From assembly GCA_023374025.1 (NCBI GenBank), contig SIJG01000003.1, positions 806,001 to 870,000 of the forward strand: DNA of 64,000 bases, read 5' to 3'. The position numbers and the translations under genes were made by a program. The notes under the pieces are model-generated. The model worked only from the letters and a program-made list of their open reading frames with translations, made no database searches and was not told the DNA's origin. Of this stretch, positions 13,207-22,468 are shown piece after piece (the stretch's first letter is position 1; the number at the start of each line of letters is the position of its first letter). The stretch is from Heterodera schachtii. Its lineage: Eukaryota; Nematoda; Chromadorea; Rhabditida; Heteroderidae.

Positions 13207-14345
13207 ATCATAGTCCCCAAACTCAATAATGCTTAAAAATGGTCTGAATAATGTAAAAATGTTCGAATAGCTTGGAAAAATAGAATTAGGGGAACTTCTC
13301 ATTTTTTTTGGCTGAAAAAGTGCCGGAATTGGAGTGCCAAACTCAGCTGGGACTCAATTGACCACGCTATAAAAAGCCCTAAAAAGGCATTTTTTGCGCA
13401 ATAAGCAATTTGTAAACATTTTATAATTGCTCTTTTTCATAAGATCACATCTGCAACATATTAAAATTTAAAAAAATCACTTCAAATCTCTTTTTTAAAA
13501 AACGATTTTTTTTTTCTATTTTTATTAAAAGGCTACCCATATTTCGATTTCATCTGACTTATTCTTGGTAATTTGTACTATTATTAACATATATAAAAGG
13601 GGGCGGGAGGCTAGCGAAGGGGAAAAGAGGAAATGCCTAAAAAATTTGGCTATTTTTTAACAAAATTCGTTAAAAATCTGAAAAATTTTCCTCGGCGGCG
13701 CTTATCGGGGCCGCCTGACAACCCCCCCCCCCCCATGTTCTCCAGTTTTTTGGAAAAAGCAAGCCGAGAAAAATCAAATAAAGGTCGTCAATTTACACAG
13801 CCTGGACCCCTTCACAAATCATTCCCAAAATGAACCCTAAAAATTCAAAAGAATGAATTTTTACGTCACAAATTATAATTTATTTGCCTTTCGGCACCGC
13901 CAAACCAGGACAATCTTTTTACTTTAAAAATGCTTCAATAAGGGTGGGATCATTGAAAATTAATGGAAAACATTTAAGAATTTTCGACCACAGCTCTGAA
14001 TCTGCCACTTTTGCCCCTATTTTTGCTATTTTTCTCCCGGTTTTGGCCCATTTTTTCGCCTCAAAAAATCATTCAAAGCTTTATTCTGATCAGAAATTAC
14101 TCTTAACCAATTTTTAGATCGGATTTTTTTAAATAAAAATTTTTAAAATTAAAAACAAAAAATTTTGAAAATTACGGATTACGCCAAATTACGGCCTTTT
14201 TGGACCTCCGTAATTACGGATTACGGATGGCCGTAACTGAAAAAATTGCCGTAATTACGGATTTCCGTAATTGAAAATCAGTTACGTCCAGCCCAGATTC
14301 TGACCGTTTTTAAGAATTTTTGAGTTTGGCGACTATGATCAATAT
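13207..14345. repeat. long-inverted-repeat element, member of a three-copy family
   Basis: It starts ATAGTCCCCAAACTCAATAA and ends with the reverse-complement type TGAGTTTGGCGACTATGATC. The first 220 bp are homologous to 60909-61130, sharing GTGCCGGAATTGGAGTGCCA and AACTCAGCTGGGACTCAA. The interior differs from the 60.9 kb copy and includes a C tract (about 13723-13735). At 14170-14290 it contains inverted CCGTAATTACGG motifs that recur at 24.64, 26.07 and 43.64 kb. No coding capacity seen. Confidence 0.55.
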
Positions 14346-14554
14346 TTTCCAATATGGGTTCTTTATTAACTAAATTTGAGATCCATCCGTATTATTTTAG
14401 ACTTTCAATTACATTAAAATATCGACAAATTAAATTTTCATGAATAAGATTTAAGTGACGGAAATTTTAATGTAAAAATTTAAACAAATATAAAAAGCAT
14501 AAAACGGATCTCAGAGATTTACACGTTAACGAACACAAAACATTCTTATCTTTT

Positions 14555-15566
14555 TTAAATATTTGCCAAATCGAATTTAAAATTTGGCCCAAAATTCGCT
14601 TCGATTTTGTCCCCACAGTCAAACAAAGAGACGCACGGAAACAAAGGATCAATTGGAGAAGGAATGAGCCAATTGGTGGTATCTGAACAAAAAATGAGGC
14701 TATAATCGATTTTATTAAGCCATTTTCCTTAATTTGCTTTTAATTCTTTGATTAACGGCTAAGGATTCTTGACCAAACTTTCAAAATTTCTCGAAGGGAT
14801 TTCTTTCCAGTTAATATTTAATTACGAGAATAAAATGGCATTTGATTTTTTCATTTTGATTTTACTGACCCAAACGTTTTCCATTTTTTGTGAAAATAAT
14901 TTGACGCGTTTCCAAATGAGTTCCGCATCCGACAATATCCCCATGTGTAAATTTGGTGGTCAAATTTCCATTGATTTTGGCGCCGTTAACCCAAAAAGTG
15001 CCATCCCCTTCATAAGCAAAAGTGCCAATGCAGTTGCGAACAGTTCCACCCAATGATGACTTCTGTTTGGGGGCAAATCCGATGAGCAAATAGCTATCAA
15101 ATTTATCAAATTATTGAACAAATTAACGAAAGCGTTAAATGTGCTTACGATTTCACATTCACGACAAGAATTTCGAAGTAAATGATGTCACAATTCGTGT
15201 TCAGCCATGAATATTTTGTGAAGATGGAACGCCAAGCTGCAAGAATTATTAGGATAATTGAGCGGTAACGGAAAAATTTTAAATTTAATATAATAAATGA
15301 AATAATAAACTTTTAATTTTCTATCTTCGTTAAAAATTTTAAAAAATAATTTTGTTTTATTGAATTTGGAAATTTCGATGTTTTCAAGATGTTTAAAAAT
15401 AATACATTCTAATTATGAGGAATCTGGGGTTACGATTTAAAATAATTTTGTCACCATTTCCATTTGCTTTGTAATTGACCGTCGATAATTTGTCGCCAAT
15501 GATTTCGAGATCAGAGTGACGATCATTGGCATCCCAACAATTCTGTTTTTGTTGTTTAGAAAGGCA
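14555..15566 (-). CDS. SPRY-domain protein 1 (SPRYSEC-like)
   Basis: Minus-strand exons, 5' to 3': 15455-15566, 15149-15236, 14870-15093 and 14555-14682 (TAA). All are in frame and give 183 codons plus a missing 5' end. SPRY/B30.2 landmarks: NCWDANDRHSDLEI, then WRSIFTKYSWLNTNCDIIYFE, then IGFAPKQ, a GTFAYEG loop, a GDIVGCGT..TRQIIFTKNG core, and the C-terminal FPCVSLFDCGDKIEANFGPN. The order and spacing match nematode SPRYSEC proteins, which are secreted by cyst and root-knot nematodes and bind host proteins. No first exon with a signal peptide was located between 15570 and 16000, so secretion is unproven. The exon phases and lengths (88-nt middle exon) are shared with the paralogue at 17026-18743. 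Confidence 0.75.
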
Positions 15567-16003
15567 CTTAAAATGGTTTTTTTAATTATTTAATAAATAG
15601 TGCAATTTAATTCTTCATTTATAAATAAAAAAATTATTTAATCATTTCTATTTGAAATAATAATTTTACAATTATAAAAACGCCGGGAAAATAAAAATTG
15701 CTAATCAATACCCCAAGAAAAGGACAAATATTTTAACTTTCTAAGATTTGGATCTTCAAAATCAAAACATTTCTTATTATAAGGACAGATTTAAGCCGCC
15801 AAATTTTTTTAAATAGAATAAATTATTAATTTCAATATGAAAAAAAAGAAATTTTTGGCTAGAGAAAAAAGAATTTTTGAAAAAATTTATATTAAAAAAT
15901 ACAAAAATTAAAATGGACAGAAATTTCTTGTAGTGAAAAAGTCAATTTTTAGGAGCGTATTTTTGTAAAAATTTTCTTTTTCGTTTCGTATTTATTGCAT
16001 TTT

Positions 16004-16876
16004 TTAGGTATTATAAATGCCTCCATTTGACATTTTGCCTCCGATAGTTCCCATCTCCTCCAACCACCTAATTTTAATATTCACCTCCTCCACATTGGAA
16101 ATGTCGAATTTGAAATTCGGCCCAAAATTTGCTCTAATTGTGTCACCGGTGTTATGCAAAGAAAAGCATGGAAACAAATTATCAACAATGGAAGAAAAGG
16201 AAGAAATGAACAAATCGGATGAATCTATATTACTTAATTTAAAATAATTAAAAATATTAATTCACTTTTGTTTACATTACCAAGAATTTCTCCATTCTTC
16301 GTGAAAAAAATCCGTCCCGTGTCCATAAAAACGCCGACTCCGATAATATCACCACTCGAAAATTTTGGACTTCCATAAGTCCGAGCCGAATTGTTAATGT
16401 AAAAACTGCCATAACTGTGGTAACCATAACTGTTGTCCCAATTTCCAACCACTTCGTCCAATGGCATTGCTTTTGTTGCGAGTCCAATTGTGACATAACT
16501 AAAAAAGAAATATAATTTTTTTAAATAAATTCGGTCCCCGAGTTGTGAGGGAATTAACAAAGACCAGAAAGTATCAAATATATAAGTTAAATAAGTAAGT
16601 TATTGATATACCTAATTTTTTCGATCAATGTTTCAAAGTAAAAAATGTAGCAATCGCAGCTTGAAATTGGATATTTTGCGAACACTGAGCTCCAGGCTTA
16701 AGAAAATAATTGTTAGTTTACCACGAAATTCCTTGTCAGTTACAATTAAATTTAATTTTAAAAATTACCAGATTCCTTTCTTTGCAAATGACCATCAAAG
16801 ATTCGGCACCAGTGATTTGCATACGATTGTGACATGCATTGGCATCCAAAAAGTTTCGGTTTGGATTTGAAAAAAT
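16004..16876 (-). pseudogene. SPRY-domain paralogue 2 with a one-base deletion
   Basis: Exons 5' to 3': 16769-16876, 16612-16696, 16281-16498 and 16004-16224 (TAA). They carry recognisable SPRY parts: DANACHNRMQI, SSVFAKYPISSCDCYIFYFE, YVTIGLATKAMPLDEVVG, DIIGVGVFMDTGRIFFTKNG and NLFPCFSLHNTGDTIRANFG. The first listed exon is 108 nt, whereas the equivalent exon of the neighbour is 109 nt. As a result its donor (AATCTG/GTAATT) leaves phase 0 while the next exon needs phase 1, and joining them gives an early stop. The conserved Trp of the CWDAN motif is Leu here. The C-terminus is longer by about 20 residues. It is probably a decaying gene; a sequencing error in one base would restore it. Confidence 0.6.
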
Positions 16877-17025
16877 CTGTCGAAATAGTTTTTATATATC
16901 TATTTTAACTTAAAATTATTGAGGCCAAATACAAATAAATTAGTTTTGCCACTCCATTTTTATTGAACTGTCATCCCCCCCCCCCTCCGAGGGTCTATTC
17001 AATTTAGGGATAATGGATTTTTTGG

Positions 17026-18743
17026 TCAAATTTTCACCTCCACGCTGGCAAGGTCGAATTTGAAATGCGGCCCAAAGTTGGCCATAATTTTGTCACCAGA
17101 ATTGTGTAGAGAGACACAAGCAAACAATGGATCACCAGCAGAAGGAGAAACAAACCAATTGGTGGAATCTGAGAAAATATTTAAATTAATTATTAAGGAT
17201 ATTAAAAAGGGATTTTTAATTAAAAATTTATTTATATTTTCGCCCTGAAAAATATATACTCTTTTTATTAAACTATCTTATTATATTACCAACCCAACGG
17301 AAGGCCATTTTTTGTGCAAATGATCCGTCCATTGGCCAAATTGATGCCAAATCCGACAATTTCTCCGGCCGAAAATTTTGTCTTCCCATTTTTGAATGAA
17401 CCGTTAATCAAAAAAAGGCCATTGGTTGCGCATCCGTAACTGTCCGAATGCATTCCAACCCTTTGGTCCAATGGCATCGCTTTGGTGGCGAGTCCAATTG
17501 TGGCACAACTCAAAACAAAAATCAAAATTATTAATTGTTTAAAATGTTGGCTTACTTTGTAAGATTATTTATTTATTTATGATTTTTTGTAACTCCGTTC
17601 AAGGGCGTAGCCAGACCCTTGGCTTCGGGGGGGGGGGGGGGGCTGAAGTCAAAAATTCGATTTTTAGGGGTGTATTTTTCCTTTTTTTAGTCGATTTTTA
17701 GGGGGTGTATTTTTGCTTTTTTTTAATCCCGAATTAGGGGGTATATTTTACAAAATTTTTTGCCGTTTTTTCGCCAAAAAAATTACTATTTTTTGCCATT
17801 TTGGCATCCATTTTTCAAAAAGATGTTAAAATGGGGGTCCGGCGGTACCGATAGGCGCCGCCGGGAAAATTTTTGAGTATTTTAATGCAATTTTGTTAAG
17901 AAAATTGCTTAGAATTTCAAAAAATTTACTGAAAATTTTTTACTTTTTTGGGTTTCGGGGGGGGGGGGGGGCTTTAGCCCCCTCAGCCCCCCCCCCCCTG
18001 CCTACGCCCTTGACTCCGTTCATATGTTAAGAGTAAAATGAATTTTTCAGTAAAATAGATATGTTTATATGTAAAAATTTTTCAAATTTTATTGAACGTT
18101 TCTGTTTTTAAACAGGCGGATTGTTTAAAAAAAATTTGTAATTGTCTTAAAAATTTTGAAATGAAATCAATTTGCTCGAAATCTGTGATTTTGATTTATA
18201 AATTATTTTATCAATTATTTATTCTTCACTTTTTCAAGTTGATGATTTCCATTTCGAAGTAAAAGATGCCAGAATCACAGCTCGGAATCGAATAGTTAGC
18301 GAACACAGAGCGATATGCTAAAGAAACAATAAAACTCATCATTAATTAATTATTAATTAAATAATTGATAATAATGCAATTAAAAATGTATTGAATAATT
18401 TACCTTTTCCGTTTCCAATGTAATGTACCGCCAAGCAATTGTCGTCAATGAATTTTAGGTCACTGTGACACGAATTGGCATCCCAACAGAATTGCTGAGG
18501 GATTGAAAACTTCTGAAATTAATTTGGTAATTATTATTTTTCTTTTAGTAAGAATTTATTTACCTCACAAATTTTCACACGATTTGCCGGATGGACAGCG
18601 TTTAACAGCTCTAAAATTTGGGGTTGCATAAGAGAGTAATCCCGAATTATTCCCGGAATCTCGACTTTTGGGACTCCATTCCAATCTCGGTTTTTCAAAA
18701 CACAATCCCATCTAAATTTCAGTTTTTCAAAAATTCGAATCAC
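17026..18743 (-). CDS. SPRY-domain protein 3 (SPRYSEC-like)
   Basis: Exons 5' to 3': 18564-18743 (start uncertain; in-frame ATG at 18629), 18404-18512, 18230-18317, 17294-17508 and 17026-17168 (TGA). All phases agree, giving 206 codons from that ATG. Landmarks: LLNAVHPANRVKICE, FCWDANSCHSDLKF, YRSVFANYSIPSCDSGIFYFE, TIGLATKAMPLDQRVGM, AGEIVGFGINLANGRIICTKNG and LFACVSLHNSGDKIMANFGPHF. This is a complete SPRY fold by comparison with nematode SPRYSEC proteins. The intron between 17508 and 18230 is enlarged by a hAT element at 17600-18012. No clear signal peptide precedes the ATG at 18629. The extension to 18743 is open but not obviously hydrophobic, so an upstream signal exon or a non-secreted product are both possible. 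Confidence 0.75.
17600..18012. mobile_element. hAT-type MITE in an intron of SPRY gene 3 (413 bp)
   Basis: Terminal inverted repeats CAAGGGCGTAGCCAG and CTGCCTACGCCCTTG differ at one base. Perfect 8-bp duplications ACTCCGTT lie at 17592-17599 and 18013-18020. The interior has two G/C homopolymer runs and AGGGGTGTATTTTT units, with no coding frame. Confidence 0.85.
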
Positions 18744-18894
18744 ATCCTATCGGTTTTTCCTCAAGTCAGAGTTCCAAATAAGCACAGGTAAAATGGGGTT
18801 ATCAAATTTGGCAAGATTATCAATTTCAATAGTTCATTTTTATTTTGTAAAAACTTTTTTAATAAAAAAAGGGTTAAAAAACCTTTTTAACAAA

Positions 18895-19205
18895 ATTTAG
18901 GAAAATATTGCTTTGAGGTCCCAAACTCAAAACAGCTCAAAAAGGGTCAGAATCGATATAAATAGTTCAGAAATGTGTAGGAAAAAAGAATTAGGGGCGC
19001 GCTCATAAAATTATTTATAATTTCCTTTTTAACGCTTTTTATAGTGTGGCCAGTTGAGTCTCGGCTAGATTTGGCACTCCAATCTCGGCACTTTTTCATC
19101 CTGAAAAAGGGCAAGCGCGCCACTAATTCTATTTTCCTACCCATTTCTAGCCTTTTTACATCGATTCTGACCCTTTTTGAGCAATTTTGAATTTGGGAAA
19201 CTGAA
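18895..19205. repeat. foldback repeat
   Basis: Two arms in inverted orientation: GGGTCAGAATCGATATAAA ... GAATTAGGGGCGCGCT, then AAGCGCGCCACTAATTCTAT ... TCGATTCTGACCC. Both arms are related to the arms of the 60900-61610 palindrome and to 13207-13430. It lies between SPRY gene 3 and the coiled-coil gene. Confidence 0.6.
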
Positions 19206-19373
19206 AGCAATATTTACCCAAAATTTAAATTTTCCGAAACAAAGATGCAAAGAAAAATTACAGCAATTTTTTAATCGAATGTTTTGCATAGTAATAAAAT
19301 GAGAATTTAAAATGCTTTTTATGGGAGAAAGGCGGATCCTGGTGTTTGTTTCAATATTGGTCCTGGTACCCGC

Positions 19374-20331
19374 TTAACTAGACCAGGCAAAATCTTGATT
19401 AAAGTATTATTATTACATAAAAATGTACCATTTCGGAATCGGTCCTTCAAAACGCCAACAAAATTGTCCAACAGAGAAAATTTTTCATAAATTTTTCCGA
19501 TGCGTTGGCTCGTGTCCATTTCCATTTCTTTAATTTTGGTTTTTAATTATGGCATTATGCCAATTTTCCCACCATTTAAATTCTCCGTCGCTACAATTTT
19601 AGCACATTTTTCCTGAATGGCGCTGCTCAGCTGATCAATTTGTTGCTGCTGTTCTTTTTGCTGGTCACTGATAATTGCCAAATGTTTCGCCAATTCGCTG
19701 ATTCGTTCCAAAATGTGACCTATGGCATAATTTAAAAAAACTAAATGCCATTCTTTTTTAAATTCCCAAATGGAAATATAAAATTTAAATCTAGTAATTT
19801 TATTATAATTGTTACCCACCATTTTTGTCCTTCTCTTCCCGATGTTGTTCTTCCATTTTTCTGATCCTTTCCGAAAATTCATTTTGCATTTTGGTGAATT
19901 GGTCGCCAAAGGCTTAACCATAAAATTTAATTAAAATTCTTCTAAAATACTGCCAAAATTATTATTTTTTCATTAAAAAATACACATTTTAAATTTAATT
20001 TAAAAAATATAAATAAAAGAAATGAATGAAAAGATTCTAATTTTTTTAATAGGAAACCCAACCATTTCCATTCTGTTCGAATTCTCCGACGCATGTTGAA
20101 TTTGATGAATCCGTTGTTTGCTCAGTTCGCTCCAAATCCATTATTATGTCCCTCAAAATACGCAATTGTTCGGGCCGACTCAAATTTGGGGAAACCGCTA
20201 AAATTTACAATCGAATATTAAAATTCTAATTTAGTTATTTAATTGATTTTGATTTAAACAATCCATTCATTATGAACACCTTGATCAGAAGTGAAATCGC
20301 CGTTGTTTGTTGAATTGGGTGTAAATGACAT
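19374..20331 (-). CDS. coiled-coil protein of unknown function
   Basis: Six exons 5' to 3': 20280-20331 (ATG at 20331), 20063-20197, 19820-19912, 19573-19719, 19429-19527 and 19374-19393 (TAA). This gives 181 codons. Every internal join is phase 1 and most donors follow AATG/GT, a uniform pattern. The product starts MSFTPNSTNNGDFTSDQG with no signal peptide or membrane segment. It then has predicted coiled coil: DQFTKMQNEFSERIRKMEEQ, HILERISELAKHLAIISDQQ, a Gln-rich KEQQQQIDQL run and RIGKIYEKFSLLDNF. Heptad-like spacing suggests an oligomerising rod. If the fourth intron is retained, translation stops at 19547 instead. No family was recognised. It sits next to, and on the same strand as, the SPRY genes. 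Confidence 0.65.
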
Positions 20332-20631
20332 TTTGAATTAATTCTAAAAAAAGGCTGAAACAATTTTTACTTTTATTTAATTGTTAGAAATGATTATTCC
20401 GCTAATTCTGTGACTATTTATTGAGTAATTTTTAAAAAATGGACGGCAAAATGATGACCTAAAGTGTATTAAATAGGCAAAAATTTGAATTTATTCCCAT
20501 ATTTATTCTCTCTTTTATTTGCCTCCAGACAAAAAAAAAAAGATTAATTAGGGCAAACGATGGATGGACAATCTTTGGTTAACTCAGTTAAAAATGATTT
20601 ATATCAAACAATTCCTCTTGACAGGTAAATT

Positions 20632-21704
20632 ATGAATCAGAAAGAATTTTTTGACAAAAATGAAATTGACAAAAGTTTTGGGTCCACAAAACCTAATGAA
20701 AAGAAATTGATAAAAAAATATTTAGGTGAGCAAAAAAAAAAAACACATATAAATCATTTTCAGGTCGATTTACCGAATTTTTTTTTTGTTGTTGTTAATT
20801 TTATCATCCATTACTTTTGTCAATTTCATTTTTGTCCAAAAATTCGGTGCCCAGTCGTTACTCAAAAACCATCAAAATGGAAAAATTTGACAGCAAAATT
20901 ATTCATAACTTCGCTATGACCTAAGAAATTCAAAAAATCAAATTTTTCAGAACATTTTTGGGAATCTATTGTTATAGTTTTACTGACCATTAGGGATGTC
21001 AATTTTATGTAAATACATGTTTTTTTCCTGGCTTCATCCATGCTCTGAATAGTGGGAAAAAGACTTTCTTTTTTGTATTTGCGCACAAAAATCGGGACTT
21101 TTATTTACATATTTCGGAGTTTTATACATATTTTAGATATTTCGGGATTTTATACATATTTGGTATATATTTTGGACTTTTTCTTACATATTTTCATTTT
21201 TTTTTTTTTTTACATATTTTGAGGATTTTTTACGGAAATTTTTGGAAATCCTCAAAAAAAAAATCCAAAATTTCGGCAAATTTTTCATTTTTTTATACAT
21301 ATTTTGAGAATTTTTGAAATTTTTTTTAGAAATTTCTTGTGAAAAAATAAAAAAAAAACATTTTTTTTAAATGTACCCCTAAAAACAATTTTTAAAATGT
21401 TAAAAGGTGATTCTAAACCTATTTAGGTCATTTTTCTGCCATTTTGTGCCTATTTAACACTTTACGAAGATTTTTTTTCAAAAAAAATAACCATTTAAAA
21501 AAATTTTATTTACATATTTTCGTACATATTTTGGGTTTTTATACATATTTCTTACATATTTCGGGATTTTTTTTTACATATTTATGTACATATTTTGACC
21601 AATTTTTGTACATATTTTTGACATCCCTACTGACCATATGCGTCTTTGCCAGTTTTACGGCTCAGTCTAAGAGGTATTTGACTATTTCAGTCCCGCACGT
21701 GTAA
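20632..21704 (+). pseudogene. small single-pass membrane protein gene split by a hAT insertion
   Basis: Exon 20632-20725 starts with ATG (MNQKEFFDKNEIDKSFGSTK...) and ends phase 1 at GTGAGC. The next exon starts at 20951 after TTTTTCAG and continues the frame as EHFWESIVIVLLTICVFASF, a clear membrane helix. The frame is cut at 20990 by a 639-bp transposon and resumes exactly at 21638, after one copy of the 8-bp duplication. It then runs to a possible donor at 21674 or a TAA at 21702. Without the insertion the product would be about 66 residues. An ATG-led frame just upstream (20561) ends at another donor-like AG/GTAAAT and could be an alternative first exon. Family unknown. Confidence 0.5.
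20991..21629. mobile_element. hAT-type MITE (639 bp) inserted in a coding exon
   Basis: 12-base terminal inverted repeat TAGGGATGTCAA, with perfect 8-bp duplications CTGACCAT at 20983-20990 and 21630-21637. The interior is ACATATTTT-rich tandem sequence, similar in style to 2125-2795 but with different ends. Only low-complexity open frames occur inside. Confidence 0.85.
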
Positions 21705-22468
21705 CTCTTCAGGGATTGGTTGTCGCAAAAAATGCTTTCATATTCTTTCATTACATACCTACAGATATCAATTGATATTTATTTTGTCAGATTTTGACTC
21801 TGGGACATATGAAAGATATATTTTTAAATTTTTCATCACTAAAACCTGCGCCAATGTTTTAAGTTTTGCAAATGTTTTTACACTATTTGGCTTTTTAAAA
21901 AAATTTTAACAAACATAAAAATGACTTACTGCCAAAAATTTATGGGCACTTTATAAAACATGAATCAAACGATTGGGAGATTTTGCTAATTTGTTAACAA
22001 ATTAGCACAGAATGGGCAATTTTAAGGAAATTTTATGAATTTATCCATAAAATAAATAATTATAATTTTCGGATAAAAAATCAATGATATTTTGCTTTTT
22101 AATTATTGAGCTCCTTCTTTTGGTGAATTTCCTCGTGAATCTCCGTAAGCGCCGTTTCGGAGGATAGGAAAATTTGAGGTTTCATTTTTTGGCCTTTTTC
22201 TAAATTTACCCAGTGCCAAATGGTATTAAGAAATAGCCAAAGAATTCTCATAAAATTAGTATGAAATGGTCAAAATAGTAGGCCTCGGCTGGGAATCGAA
22301 CCCACTCCTTCACTCAGTCCATCGCACGGAACTGAGTCGAACCCTGTATTTGTGTGGGAAAATGAGGTTTGATTTTTACATTTATTAAGCCACTAATAAA
22401 ATATTCAAACAATAATTTTTAATTGTTGTATTAATTAATTCTCTCAAAATATAACAATAAAAGCATTT
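21705..22468. other. intergenic, with a tRNA-like relic
   Basis: No gene supported. On the minus strand at about 22281-22353 there is a T-arm/B-box-like GGGTTCGATTCCCAG with a matching TGGG/CCCA stem, but no acceptor stem pairing or clear anticodon loop. It is best read as a degraded tRNA or tRNA-derived repeat. Confidence 0.35.

Noticed and set aside
16017..17248. Plus-strand frames across the SPRY region
   Set aside because: They are antisense shadows of SPRY exons on the minus strand.
22281..22353. Minus-strand tRNA gene
   Set aside because: Only the T-arm is convincing; no acceptor stem or anticodon loop could be folded.
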